Below, piece after piece: positions 48,922 through 58,876 of a DNA stretch of 64,000 nucleotides. Made by a program: the position numbers and the translations under genes. The number at the start of each line of letters is the position of its first letter. The first letter of the stretch is position 1. Source of the DNA: Legionella anisa (lineage in GTDB: Bacteria > Pseudomonadota > Gammaproteobacteria > Legionellales > Legionellaceae); the NCBI RefSeq assembly GCF_001467525.1, contig NZ_LNXS01000036.1, positions 34,147 to 98,146 on the forward strand, given 5' to 3'. The notes beneath the pieces were generated by a model. It made no database searches and was not told where the DNA came from. It saw only the letters and a list, made by a program, of their open reading frames with translations.

Positions 48922-50268
48922 ATGAAAGTTTATGAGTCACATCTAATCAAAATACTGCCTGAAATTCGCGAAAAAAAGCATTTAGGATTATTACATTGTG
49001 GTCGCATAAGTCGGGCTGTTGGTCTTACACTAGAAGCTAAAGGCTTTAATCAACCTGTTGGTGCGCGTTGTTTTATTACTATTGATAAGTCACGTACAAT
49101 TGACGCTGAAGTAGTTGGCTTTAGCCAAGATCGCGTATATTTGATGTCCATTGGCGCGATTCAGGGTCTTGCTCCCGGAATGATTATTACCCCAACTGGG
49201 CGTGTTGCTCAGGTTGAAGTCGGCGCTCAATTATTAGGGCGAGTTATAAACGGTTCTGGAGTTCTTATAGACGAAGGTCCTCCTCTTGAGTTAAATGAGG
49301 TATATCCTTTAATTAGTCCCGTAATTAATCCTTTAAAAAGAGCGGCTATTGATACACCTTTAGATGTAGGGATACGCGCAATTAATGGATTACTTACTGT
49401 TGGGCGTGGCCAACGAATCGGATTATTTGCAGGATCAGGAGTAGGAAAATCTGTTTTGTTAGGAATGATGACTCGTTTTACCAAAGCTGATGTGGTTGTT
49501 GTGGGTTTGATTGGCGAGCGTGGTAGAGAGGTCAAGGAATTTATCGAATTGAATTTAGGTGAAGAGGGTTTAAAGCGCGCAATTGTTGTTGCGGCACCTG
49601 CAGATGAAAGCCCTCTAATGCGTTTACACGGTGCTAAAGTAGCTACGAGTATTGCTGAGTATTTTCGCGATCAGGGCAAGCATGTACTCCTGCTAATAGA
49701 CTCTTTAACTCGCTTTGCTCAGGCGCAAAGAGAGATTGCTCTATCTATAGGTGAGGCTCCAGCAACCAAGGGTTATCCTCCTTCTGTATTTGCCAAATTA
49801 CCAAAACTCGTCGAACGTGCTGGGAATGGAGAAGTTGGTAGTGGTTCGATTACTGCATTTTATACAGTCTTAACAGAAGGCGATGACATGCAAGATCCTA
49901 TTGCAGATGCAGCTCGGGCTATTTTGGATGGGCATATTGTTTTAAGTCGGTCTATTGCTGAAGAAGGACAATATCCTGCTATTGATTTGGAAGCTTCTAT
50001 TAGTCGAGTAATGCAAACCATAGTATCTGAGCAACAAATGAATGATATGCTATTATTCAAAAAGAATTTATCACTGTATGAAAAAAATAAGGACTTCATA
50101 TTGCTTGGCGCTTATGCAATGGGAAGTGATCCAAATCTCGATAAGGCGATTCAATCTCGGGATAAAATTCGAAAATATATGGAGCAAAGTATCAATGAAC
50201 GGGTTCTTTATGAGGAAAGTGTGGATATGTTATCGCAGTTAGCATCATCTCTTGGAGTTAATGGATGA
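48922..50268 (+). CDS. fliI: Flagellum-specific export ATPase FliI
   Basis: This is a 448-residue F1-beta-like ATPase. Walker A is [17 protein letters not shown], Walker B is [17 protein letters not shown], and the family stretch is [20 protein letters not shown] with [17 protein letters not shown]. It energises export of rod, hook and filament proteins. It overlaps fliJ by 4 bp (ATGA). Confidence 0.96.
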   Translation: MKVYESHLIKILPEIREKKHLGLLHCGRISRAVGLTLEAKGFNQPVGARCFITIDKSRTIDAEVVGFSQDRVYLMSIGAIQGLAPGMIITPTGRVAQVEVGAQLLGRVINGSGVLIDEGPPLELNEVYPLISPVINPLKRAAIDTPLDVGIRAINGLLTVGRGQRIGLFAGSGVGKSVLLGMMTRFTKADVVVVGLIGERGREVKEFIELNLGEEGLKRAIVVAAPADESPLMRLHGAKVATSIAEYFRDQGKHVLLLIDSLTRFAQAQREIALSIGEAPATKGYPPSVFAKLPKLVERAGNGEVGSGSITAFYTVLTEGDDMQDPIADAARAILDGHIVLSRSIAEEGQYPAIDLEASISRVMQTIVSEQQMNDMLLFKKNLSLYEKNKDFILLGAYAMGSDPNLDKAIQSRDKIRKYMEQSINERVLYEESVDMLSQLASSLGVNG

Positions 50269-50717
50269 GTCAGCGATTGGAACGTTTAAAACAGCTTTTA
50301 CAGATTAAAAAAGAAGCAACTCATGCTGCATATCAAGAGCTTTTAAAAGCACAGGAACAATTTAAGCATAATAAGTTAAAGCATGATCAGTTAGTCGCTT
50401 ATCGACAGGATTATCTTAAGCAAGTTGAGAAAATTGGTGAACAAGGAACAATAGTTGCACGACTACGCAATCGCATCGATTTTATTAGCCATTTGGATAC
50501 AGCTTTAATACAATTAAACGCACATTTGGCTCATTTAGGAAAAATAAGGGCTAAGGCTGAACTCAAATATAAACAGACAAAAATTTCTGAAGAAGGGGTT
50601 AGCCAATTGGTAGATCGGGTTAACAAGAGCGAACAACTCAAATTACAGCGCATCGAACAAAAAGAAAATGATGAGTATGCGCAAAAGCAATGGTATAGTA
50701 AAAAAATCAATGAGTAA
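50265..50717 (+). CDS. fliJ: Flagellar export protein FliJ
   Basis: A 150-residue coiled-coil protein, nearly all helical, Lys/Gln/Glu-rich, that links FliI to FlhA. The call rests on gene order, length and the antiparallel coiled-coil pattern ([20 protein letters not shown]). Its last codons overlap the start of yhdP by 8 bp. Confidence 0.87.
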   Translation: MSQRLERLKQLLQIKKEATHAAYQELLKAQEQFKHNKLKHDQLVAYRQDYLKQVEKIGEQGTIVARLRNRIDFISHLDTALIQLNAHLAHLGKIRAKAELKYKQTKISEEGVSQLVDRVNKSEQLKLQRIEQKENDEYAQKQWYSKKINE

Positions 50718-53700
50718 TAGAACACAACGCGTGAGTACAGTATTAAAAAGAGTTTGGATGCTTTTAGCTGTCCTAATTATCTTTATGGCTGTTTTATCCA
50801 GCATATTTCGCTCTCTAACTCCCTGGGCAAAAGAATATAAGGGAGAAGTAGAACATCATTTATCAACCCTTATAGGACAACCTGTATCCATACAAACAAT
50901 GGAAACAGGATGGTATTGGTTTCAACCTGTTCTTAAATTAAATCAGGTAACTTTGGGAGATGATTCAGAGCATGATTTTCGTATCAATAAATTGTTAGTC
51001 GGAATTAACTTATTTAAATCATTATGGACTTGGCAGATCCAACCGGGAGTTCTCTTTATTGATGATATGCATCTCAATTTGAGAGAAAAAGATAATCATT
51101 GGTCTATTGATGGTATTGCAACCGATCCGCTAAATAGTACCGAGATGACGCCAGAGAAAACCAAACAGATTTTGCTCTGGCTATCACAGCAAGAACACTT
51201 AGTTATTAAGCATGTTTCAGCTTATTTCCATTTTAGCGACGGGGCTTTGATTCCTGTTAATGGTTTAAATGTATCGGTAGCAAATCGCGGTGGACATTAT
51301 AAGTTTAAAGGAGAGGCGCGGCTTGCACAAACAAGCAGTACTAATTTTCAACTGTTAGGCGATGGGTATTTTGATCCAGACAATTTTAAGGACATTGAAG
51401 GGCAATTTTATTTTTCAGCCAAAAATATAGTACCTGCTCAGTGGCAAAATTTTTTTCCTAAGACAACTGAGCATTTTGAGGGTGGTAAGGGCAATATTAA
51501 TTTATGGCTTGATGTACATCATGGTGCAGTTTCTTCAGTACAAGCACAGATAAGCTTTAAGCGGCTGGCTTGGCGATTGCTGAATAATCAGAACAGTCAA
51601 CTTATCCAATCATTCTTTGCAAATCTCTCATGGAAGCCCGACAATTTAGGCTGGCAGCTCCAGGCTGATCCAATTAAATTGCGTATTGGTGGTGTAGCTT
51701 GGCCTGAGAATAAATTATTGCTTAAATACAATAAAGAACAACAAAGTTATCTATTATTTGTAAAATCAATCATTATTGAATCATTGTTTTCTGATGCAAT
51801 TAACTGGCCTGAAAGTATCCAGAACATATTGGCTATGAAGCCACAGGGAATCTTAAAAGATACTCAGGTTCTTGTTTCACTAAATACCAATGTTTCGGTT
51901 ATTCCTCCAATCCCGGTTTTTAGCACGGTTACTGCAAATACGCATTTGCAATCAGAATCTCCGACCATACTAAGCACAACCCAAGATGCTACCGACACCT
52001 CACAAAAAAGAGGGAATGATTTTTCCATTGATGACTATTCTATAAATTATGTTTTAACGCGTTTTGAACAGTTAGGATGGGATGCCAAAGATAATATTCC
52101 CGAAATAAAAAATCTTTCAGGCGTTATAAACTGGCAACCTGAACAAGGACGATTGGAGCTTGACTCTGAAAATACTTCGATAAATGTCAGTGGTTATCCA
52201 GAGCAAACATTAACTTTACTTAATGGCGCTTTTGACTGGAAAGAGCTAAGTGATGGTTTACGAGTTAGTATGGAACGATTTGTAGTAAGCCAGCCAGAGT
52301 TAACATTAAGTATGCAAGGTGCGGTAGATCAGGTCACTCGCCAATCTGTGGGCCATATTCGTCTTGGTGCGGAATTTTCTGGTAAAAATTGGCAACAATG
52401 GGTTCCTTTTTTACCTAAAAAATACATGAAACCTAAGTTGTACCTTTGGCTAAAAAATGACGTAAAACAGATTGCTAATGCGAGCGGAAGAGTAAGAGTG
52501 AATGGTTTGGCAAAAGATTTTCCTTTCGATAACAATACCGGCGAATTTATTATAGACAGTTATGCAAGTGGCGGAGAGTTAGCTATCAACTCCAAATGGA
52601 AAACTGTAAAAGAAGTTGATGGATTTATTCATTTAAAAAACCGTGATCTTAATATTGATATAGTCCATGCTAATTTTCAGGGTGTACCTACAAAAGAAAT
52701 GCATTTGCGCATCGATGATATTGGAAGAAACAAAGAAAATTTGCTGGTGACTGGAAAAATTGATGCATCAGTACAAAAAATGATTAATTATGTCATGGCT
52801 TCTCCTTTAAGGAAAAAGCTAACGCTTTTAAAAATGCTATCCATTAAAGGATCAGCATTACTCAATTTAAGCGTACAGGTTCCTTTATATCCAGAAAATG
52901 ATGATGTACTCGCTAAAGGGAATCTCACCTTTAAAAATAATACAATTACAGTGAATCACGAAGTAGCCCAGTTTTCTGTGCAAAACTTATCAGGCGGGTT
53001 GATGTTTAATGAAACAGGGATAACAGATAGTTACCTGTTTGCAACAATCTTGGGACATCCGATGAACATCAAAGCTCAATCGGTTAAGATACCCATGCCT
53101 GCAACAACAATAACAATCAATGGGAAATGTACTGTTGATTCTTTGAAAAACCAGTTTAAATTGCCACAACTTGCTTTAGTTGATGGTTCATTAGATGTGA
53201 ACGCAGTATTAAAATTAAGTGATAAACCTTCCGAAGCAGACAGTATTAGTTTTAATAGTACTTTGGAGGGGATGGATGTTAATTTACCTGCTCCTTTAGG
53301 TAAAAAATCAAATGAAAAGACTCCCCTGGAATTAATTCTTGAGCTCAATGCGAAAAAATCAATGCGCTTACGAGGTAACTATGATAATCGTTTAAGCGCG
53401 GATCTATTATTTAAAAATTTTAAAGAGGGTTATGCCTTTGATTCTGGACAGTTGCGTTTAGGCAGTGCAAATGCCGTAAATCAAAAATTACCTGGTCTTT
53501 CAGTGGTGGGTATCTTAAAAGGATTTGATCTTCAGGAATGGAAAAATATATACAGTCAATTTTCTTCAGCAAAAGCAGGCTCATCTATATTAAATAATTT
53601 GCGAATTATTAATGTCACTATAGATAAATTCAGTTTTTTGAAACAGCAGTTTAATAGAATTATAGTTAAAGCAAAAATATTACCGAGTAAAGATTGGTCG

Positions 53701-54678
53701 TTTAATCTACAGCAAGAAAATGTTGCTGCTGACTTAACTTATCATACACCTACCAATGAATTAAGCGGTCATGTGTACCATTTAAATTTGGATAAAATGG
53801 ATGCGGCAAGTAAAGAGTTTGCTGAAACGACACAAATGCACCCAAATCAAATACCAAACCTTAATTTGCGTGTTGATAATTTGTCTGTGGGTAAAGTGCA
53901 AGTGGGGGATGTAACCTTGAAGAGTAAATCCACCAATGAAAAGTGGAAAGTGGATTATTGCCAGATTACATCTCCAGCCTATCAATTTAATGTTGAGGGA
54001 GAATGGATTCAAAAAGAAAATGTAAATCAGACAAATCTTGATGTAAAACTGAATATCACAAATTTAGCTAAAACTTTAGAGCGTTGGAATGTAACTCCTG
54101 CTGTTCATGCAAAAAAAGGGTATATGGAGTTTCATGGGGGGTGGAAAAAGAGTTTGTATCAGTTTTCCCTTGCCTCGCTAAAAGGAACTATGTATTTACA
54201 ACTTAAAAACGGAAGAATTACGCATTTAAGCAAGGAAACAGAAGAAAAGTTAGGTCTAGGTAAATTATTAAGTATTCTAAGTTTGCAGACTATTCCTCGC
54301 CGCTTACAATTGGACTTTAGCGATTTGGCACATCAAGGCTATAGTTTTGATATTTTTCAGGGAAACTTTATTGTGAATAAAGGAATTATGGGTACACAGG
54401 ATAGTTATCTCGATGGTCCTGTTGCATATGCAAGTATGAAAGGGGATCTTGACTTAGTGAAACATACCTATGACCTGAACTTGAAAATATCTCCACATAT
54501 AACGGCGAGTTTACCCGTTGTTGCAACCATTGCTGGAGGTCCTGTAGCCGGTGTTGCAGCTTGGGTCGCGAATAAAATTATTAATCAGAGCATGCAAAAA
54601 ATATCTGCATACAGTTATAAAATTTCAGGGCCATGGAACGAGCCTGTTGTGCAACAGCTCGGTATGGTAAAAAAATAA
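50710..54678 (+). CDS. yhdP: YhdP family AsmA-like protein (phospholipid transport to outer membrane)
   Basis: This very large protein has 1322 residues. One N-terminal membrane helix (about 14-35) is followed by a long periplasmic beta-rich body of the DUF3971/AsmA type. The ending FDIFQGNFIVNKGIMGTQDS, then DLNLKISPHITASLPVVATI, is characteristic. In E. coli YhdP works with TamB and YdbH to move phospholipids between the membranes. The ATG 50710 ([16 protein letters not shown]) was chosen over the one 14 codons upstream because it fits the helix. It overlaps fliJ, tying an envelope gene to the flagellar transcript. Confidence 0.9.
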   Translation: MSNRTQRVSTVLKRVWMLLAVLIIFMAVLSSIFRSLTPWAKEYKGEVEHHLSTLIGQPVSIQTMETGWYWFQPVLKLNQVTLGDDSEHDFRINKLLVGINLFKSLWTWQIQPGVLFIDDMHLNLREKDNHWSIDGIATDPLNSTEMTPEKTKQILLWLSQQEHLVIKHVSAYFHFSDGALIPVNGLNVSVANRGGHYKFKGEARLAQTSSTNFQLLGDGYFDPDNFKDIEGQFYFSAKNIVPAQWQNFFPKTTEHFEGGKGNINLWLDVHHGAVSSVQAQISFKRLAWRLLNNQNSQLIQSFFANLSWKPDNLGWQLQADPIKLRIGGVAWPENKLLLKYNKEQQSYLLFVKSIIIESLFSDAINWPESIQNILAMKPQGILKDTQVLVSLNTNVSVIPPIPVFSTVTANTHLQSESPTILSTTQDATDTSQKRGNDFSIDDYSINYVLTRFEQLGWDAKDNIPEIKNLSGVINWQPEQGRLELDSENTSINVSGYPEQTLTLLNGAFDWKELSDGLRVSMERFVVSQPELTLSMQGAVDQVTRQSVGHIRLGAEFSGKNWQQWVPFLPKKYMKPKLYLWLKNDVKQIANASGRVRVNGLAKDFPFDNNTGEFIIDSYASGGELAINSKWKTVKEVDGFIHLKNRDLNIDIVHANFQGVPTKEMHLRIDDIGRNKENLLVTGKIDASVQKMINYVMASPLRKKLTLLKMLSIKGSALLNLSVQVPLYPENDDVLAKGNLTFKNNTITVNHEVAQFSVQNLSGGLMFNETGITDSYLFATILGHPMNIKAQSVKIPMPATTITINGKCTVDSLKNQFKLPQLALVDGSLDVNAVLKLSDKPSEADSISFNSTLEGMDVNLPAPLGKKSNEKTPLELILELNAKKSMRLRGNYDNRLSADLLFKNFKEGYAFDSGQLRLGSANAVNQKLPGLSVVGILKGFDLQEWKNIYSQFSSAKAGSSILNNLRIINVTIDKFSFLKQQFNRIIVKAKILPSKDWSFNLQQENVAADLTYHTPTNELSGHVYHLNLDKMDAASKEFAETTQMHPNQIPNLNLRVDNLSVGKVQVGDVTLKSKSTNEKWKVDYCQITSPAYQFNVEGEWIQKENVNQTNLDVKLNITNLAKTLERWNVTPAVHAKKGYMEFHGGWKKSLYQFSLASLKGTMYLQLKNGRITHLSKETEEKLGLGKLLSILSLQTIPRRLQLDFSDLAHQGYSFDIFQGNFIVNKGIMGTQDSYLDGPVAYASMKGDLDLVKHTYDLNLKISPHITASLPVVATIAGGPVAGVAAWVANKIINQSMQKISAYSYKISGPWNEPVVQQLGMVKK

Positions 54679-54717
54679 TGAAAAAAGAGGAATCATTATC
54701 GGAGAGTAGATAGTTAA

Positions 54718-55260
54718 ATGTTACATCTAATATTTGATCGTTATTGGGATATTTGCTTATTAAAAGAAAGTCCAGAAAATACACCTTACTCTATTACTCG
54801 AATGGTTTTGAGTGCGGTCTTATTGGCTTTACTTATAACGACCGAATGGGAATATACTTATTTCAACTCTTCTGAAGAGATGATAAATAATGTATTTATC
54901 TCCGTATGTTTAGTTATCTCATATGTTATTTATACTTATCTTGCTTTGTTTTTTAAAGGGTTGACTCCGAGACTTGTACAGACAGTCACTTCATTGTACT
55001 GTATCAATATTATCATCCATATATTAGTTATTCCTTTGCTGATTATTGCACCCTATATTTCCGTGGTTAATTTAAGAAATCCTTTATTTTTATTTATGGG
55101 CATTCTTTATTTATTTTTGAGTTTGGGATTATCTGTTTGGCAGTTTGTTATCACAGCACATATTTATAAGCTTGCATTAAACATTACAGCGATTCAATCT
55201 GTATTGGCTGCATTTGGTTTAATAGCGGCTAATATTTTAACTATTGCTTTATTACAATGA
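54718..55260 (+). CDS. Small membrane protein, Yip1-like, function unknown
   Basis: The product has 180 residues and about five hydrophobic helices (roughly 27-42, 62-80, 92-116, 124-146 and 158-178). The layout recalls Yip1/YIPF-type proteins, but no diagnostic motif is visible. It starts 39 bp after yhdP and ends 13 bp before mpl, so it is probably cotranscribed with one or both. I do not assign a function. Confidence 0.7.
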   Translation: MLHLIFDRYWDICLLKESPENTPYSITRMVLSAVLLALLITTEWEYTYFNSSEEMINNVFISVCLVISYVIYTYLALFFKGLTPRLVQTVTSLYCINIIIHILVIPLLIIAPYISVVNLRNPLFLFMGILYLFLSLGLSVWQFVITAHIYKLALNITAIQSVLAAFGLIAANILTIALLQ

Positions 55261-55273
55261 GATTAGGATTATC

Positions 55274-56638
55274 ATGCATTTACATATTTTAGGTATAAGC
55301 GGAACTTTTATGAGTGCCTTGGCTTTGTTGGCGCGTGATGCGGGACATAAGGTTACTGGAAGTGATGCCAACTGTTATCCACCAGTAAGTGACTTACTCG
55401 CAGCAAAAGAAATAACTTGGGTTGAAGGTTATGATGACACTTCTTTAGCATTACAAGCAGATCTGGTTGTTGTGGGCAATGCCATTAAAAGAGGTATGCC
55501 AGTGCTCGAGGCTGTAATTGAATCAGGCAAACCATATACTTCTGGACCACAATGGCTTGCTGAAAATATTTTATCGAGATATCAGGTGATTGCTGTTTCT
55601 GGTACTCACGGTAAAACAACAACTACCTCAATGGTTGCCTGGATTTTACATCAAGCAGGACTTAATCCTGGATTTTTGATTGGTGGGGTCTCATCTGATT
55701 TTCAGACAAGCTCGTGTCTTGGCTCGGGTAAATGGTTTGTAATCGAAGCAGATGAATATGATAGTGCTTTTTTTGATAAACGTCCTAAGTTTATGCATTA
55801 TCGTCCAAGAATCGCTATTTTAAACAATCTGGAATTCGATCATGCAGATATCTATTCTGATTTAGCAGCGATTCAATTGCAATTTCATTATCTGATGAGA
55901 ACAATCCCTGCAAGTGGTGTTGCGATTAAACCTCGAGACGATAAAGCACTTAATGAAGTGATTGCTCGTGGTCAATATTCGCGAATTGAAGAGCTGAGTT
56001 TAGATGGTGATGCACAATGGACTGCACAATTACTTGAAGAGAATGGCTCAGCATTTAAAGTCTTGCATCACGGCAAGGAAGTGGCTGAAGTAAGATGGCC
56101 TTTAATTGGGCGTTTTAATGTGGAGAATGGTTTGGCTGCTCTTGTTGCCAGTGTAAATGCTGGAGTAAACCCAAAAGTAGCAGCTGAAGCTTTAGAACGT
56201 TTCACTCCAGTAAAGCGTCGTTTAGAGGTTCGATCCAATAAATATGGTATAACTCTTTATGATGATTTTGCGCACCATCCTACAGCCATTATGCGAACCA
56301 TTGATGCTTTAAAGCGAAGTAACAGACATCAACGTATTTTTGCGGTGTTGGAATTTGCCTCATATACCATGCGTACTGGTGTTCATGCTCATGAAATGGC
56401 ACATGCTTTGGAACCAGTTCATGGCGCATATGTTTTGGAGCCGAATGATTTTAATTTACACGAAACTGTAAGCAACTGGACTTGTCCCTATAAGATTTGT
56501 AAAAGCCATGATGAAATAATTAAAGAAGTGACTGGGATGGTACAAGCAGGCGATGCTGTTTTGGTCATGAGTAATCGAGGTTTTAATGGAATTCATCAAA
56601 AATTAATCAATTCTATAGAAGAGCGCTTTTCAAGATAG
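55274..56638 (+). CDS. mpl: UDP-N-acetylmuramate:L-alanyl-gamma-D-glutamyl-meso-diaminopimelate ligase
   Basis: The 454-residue Mur-ligase-like enzyme joins recycled tripeptide to UDP-MurNAc. It has the N-terminal fold HLHILGISGTFMSALALLARD, P-loop SGTHGKTTTTSMVAW, and YDDFAHHPTAI near the C-terminal domain. That start and the length separate it from MurC. ATG 55274 was chosen (AGGA upstream, matches family); a frame upstream runs into the previous gene. Confidence 0.95.
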   Translation: MHLHILGISGTFMSALALLARDAGHKVTGSDANCYPPVSDLLAAKEITWVEGYDDTSLALQADLVVVGNAIKRGMPVLEAVIESGKPYTSGPQWLAENILSRYQVIAVSGTHGKTTTTSMVAWILHQAGLNPGFLIGGVSSDFQTSSCLGSGKWFVIEADEYDSAFFDKRPKFMHYRPRIAILNNLEFDHADIYSDLAAIQLQFHYLMRTIPASGVAIKPRDDKALNEVIARGQYSRIEELSLDGDAQWTAQLLEENGSAFKVLHHGKEVAEVRWPLIGRFNVENGLAALVASVNAGVNPKVAAEALERFTPVKRRLEVRSNKYGITLYDDFAHHPTAIMRTIDALKRSNRHQRIFAVLEFASYTMRTGVHAHEMAHALEPVHGAYVLEPNDFNLHETVSNWTCPYKICKSHDEIIKEVTGMVQAGDAVLVMSNRGFNGIHQKLINSIEERFSR

Positions 56639-56641
56639 TTT

Positions 56642-56721
56642 GTAACCTGGGTGAAGCGCAAGCATAACCCAGGTTTCCTTTTCATAAGTTTTTTTGGTTA
56701 TGCTGTACTTCGCCCAGGCTA
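56642..56721. repeat. Degenerate REP-like palindrome
   Basis: GTAACCTGGGTGAAGCGCAA (56642-56661) and the decayed partner GGTTATGCTGTACTTCGCCC with AGGCTA (about 56697-56721). It starts 4 bp after the mpl stop and precedes the unknown gene pair. Confidence 0.65.
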
Positions 56722-56937
56722 AGTTTCTCTGCTCTTCATATCTTTCTTACTGAGTTATCCTCGAGCGTATTGGGCATAAAAAATTATAAAAAAGACTTTT
56801 AATTCTTTTTATGTTCAATTAGTTAAATTAATAGTTGCAATATTTTTTATAGGTTGCTATAAAAAATGAAGGCGTTTACATTTTTGGACAATGACGCGTT
56901 GCAGTTATTGCGGGTCAATATTTGCAGGAGGGACGCA

Positions 56938-57543
56938 ATGACAATGTTGTTTGCCGAATTTCAGCAAAAAGCAATACGACTAGCGACGTGTTTAGCGCGA
57001 ACTAATGGACAACATGTGGGATGTTTAAGTTTTTTTTCCCTATTCATTTCGAGACATGCTGCCATGGATGATGCGACCACAATAAGTATGCTGGCTCACA
57101 GTTTAGATGAGACATATGAATTAATCCAATATGTTAAAGCCGTTAAAAGAAATCCTAAGCTAACTCTAGATGATTTCAATGAATTTAGAAGAAAGGTTAT
57201 TATTGGAATATATTTGGTCAAGTGGTTTCAATATGATTCCTCGGTAAGTAATTATCTTCATCAAAGTTTAATTGATTTATTTCGTAGTCATTTAGGCATT
57301 CAATCTCTTGAAGACATGGACAAGGATTTTTTTTACTCATGCTTGAGTGAGTTGAGTTACTATTGCACTTTTGTATATGAACGACGCGAACAAAAAGCAT
57401 ATGATGATCTAAACGAGCGATTAGGAGCAACAATTCAAAAGGATATTCATGAGACAAAATATTTTTCGTTTAATAAGAACTCTTCATCCTTATATGGGTT
57501 TTATAAAGGTGTTATGAGCTCTCTAGGAATGAGTATGTATTAA
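56938..57543 (+). CDS. Hypothetical protein, helical, first gene of an accessory pair
   Basis: I do not recognise this 201-residue protein. It is predicted mostly helical and soluble, with aromatic-rich stretches (VKWFQYDSSVSNYLHQ, FFYSCLSELSYYCTFVYERR). The start was moved to ATG 56938 because a full Shine-Dalgarno AGGAGGG (56926-56932) sits 5 nt upstream; the longer frame from 56866 lacks one. The next gene follows after 9 bp with AAGGAGG, so the two form an operon. Flanking REP-like repeats and a lack of housekeeping links mark it as accessory. An effector role is possible but unproven. Confidence 0.6.
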   Translation: MTMLFAEFQQKAIRLATCLARTNGQHVGCLSFFSLFISRHAAMDDATTISMLAHSLDETYELIQYVKAVKRNPKLTLDDFNEFRRKVIIGIYLVKWFQYDSSVSNYLHQSLIDLFRSHLGIQSLEDMDKDFFYSCLSELSYYCTFVYERREQKAYDDLNERLGATIQKDIHETKYFSFNKNSSSLYGFYKGVMSSLGMSMY

Positions 57544-57552
57544 GGAGGATGT

Positions 57553-58824
57553 ATGACTTTTATCCCGCCAGCATTTGTAAAATTTAGAGTCAATACGCTT
57601 AACCTGGAAGCAAAATACTCCACTTTATTAGGAAGATATACAGTGGTAGATAGTAAGGTCAGTGATGGATCCTCTGTAGTACAACAATCTAGCCTTGAGG
57701 TATTAATCGCTAGAACAAATGAGGTAATAAAATGTAAATCGGGCAGAGATACTCAGATTGAAGTGTTTAATTTATTAATTAATGAATTGCGTCAAATTCC
57801 CAAGGAAGATAAAGAAAAAACCAAGCAAGGTACTTTGTTTTTATTAGGTGCATTAATTCATCGCTATTTTCGATTGATAATAGAATACGACAATCCTAAA
57901 GGATATATCTCTTGGAACTTCTTTGGTTGTGATGTAACTACTGTAAAATTATTCCAAGCCATAAGAAGAGCTTTGCAATTTAAAGAAATAGAAGAGGTTA
58001 AAAAAAGATATAGGGAGGATGATTTAAAGATTCTTGATGTTGTAACTATTGTAAACGCATTAGAAGTTTTTCGTGATAACATGCTGCTCGAAGATAAAGA
58101 TAAAGTTCCTCGATTCATGAAATACCCCCATTTTGCAAAGGATGAACATTTCAAACAGTATCTTCAGGATATTATTGATCAACAAAGAGTGCGTGGCGCA
58201 GCGGTATTAAATCGATTTAAAGCGATTGATTTTGTTAAATCTCTATCAACACAAATCGAAAATGAACGCCAACAGCTTGAAAAAGATATCGAGAAATGGT
58301 GTAAAGGTGTAGCAAAAGATTATAAGAATTTTAATGCATTTAAAATTTTGGACGTAGAAGCAATTAATGCCAGTCTTATTAAACATGTTGAGTCAGAGAC
58401 ATCGAGAAATGTAATATTTGGTTTATTTTATACTCCCTCGATTCAAGAGGATCTCGAATCGATTGATCACAATAGTTTTTCGACAAAGATGAAAGAGTGT
58501 TCTGATTCTACATGCAGCTACATGCTTTTTGGTGGTTATGTATTGCTACTGCAGCAACAAAAGAGACTTGATACTGATCTGTTATTTACTATCCAACAAG
58601 CTTTAGGTCTGGAGCGATCCCTAGATGAACTGTCTAAGGAAGATATGTTAGACGGCGTGAAATTTCTCAAACGGTTCCTTGAAACAAAACAAGATGCTGC
58701 CTTGGATTGTGAGTTTTTTGAAGGAGCAGAGAAGATGCATACGGCGGTTGCACGGGCAGAGAAAGAACTTACCGTGCAAACAGCACCGAAAAAAGAGGAG
58801 CGTCACGTGGTGCTCTCGGTTTAA
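57553..58824 (+). CDS. Hypothetical protein, coiled-coil, second gene of an accessory pair
   Basis: I do not recognise this 423-residue protein. It is charged and helical with a likely coiled coil at about 230-250 (LSTQIENERQQLEKDIEKW) and no membrane helix. The C-terminal 30 residues are charged and end in short hydrophobic residues (KKEERHVVLSV), a composition seen in many Dot/Icm substrates, though that is weak evidence. AAGGAGG lies 6 nt before its ATG. It is cotranscribed with the gene before it and followed by a short REP-like element. Confidence 0.6.
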   Translation: MTFIPPAFVKFRVNTLNLEAKYSTLLGRYTVVDSKVSDGSSVVQQSSLEVLIARTNEVIKCKSGRDTQIEVFNLLINELRQIPKEDKEKTKQGTLFLLGALIHRYFRLIIEYDNPKGYISWNFFGCDVTTVKLFQAIRRALQFKEIEEVKKRYREDDLKILDVVTIVNALEVFRDNMLLEDKDKVPRFMKYPHFAKDEHFKQYLQDIIDQQRVRGAAVLNRFKAIDFVKSLSTQIENERQQLEKDIEKWCKGVAKDYKNFNAFKILDVEAINASLIKHVESETSRNVIFGLFYTPSIQEDLESIDHNSFSTKMKECSDSTCSYMLFGGYVLLLQQQKRLDTDLLFTIQQALGLERSLDELSKEDMLDGVKFLKRFLETKQDAALDCEFFEGAEKMHTAVARAEKELTVQTAPKKEERHVVLSV

Positions 58825-58837
58825 ATTTTATTGCAAA

Positions 58838-58874
58838 GTAGCCTGGGATGTAGCGCAGCAAAACCCCAGGTTAC
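58838..58874. repeat. Short REP-like element
   Basis: GTAGCCTGGGATGTAGCGCA begins at 58838 and CCCCAGGTTAC closes at 58874. It is a single-arm or deleted form of the family, lying between convergent stop codons at 58824 and 58877. Confidence 0.65.
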
Positions 58875-58876
58875 AC

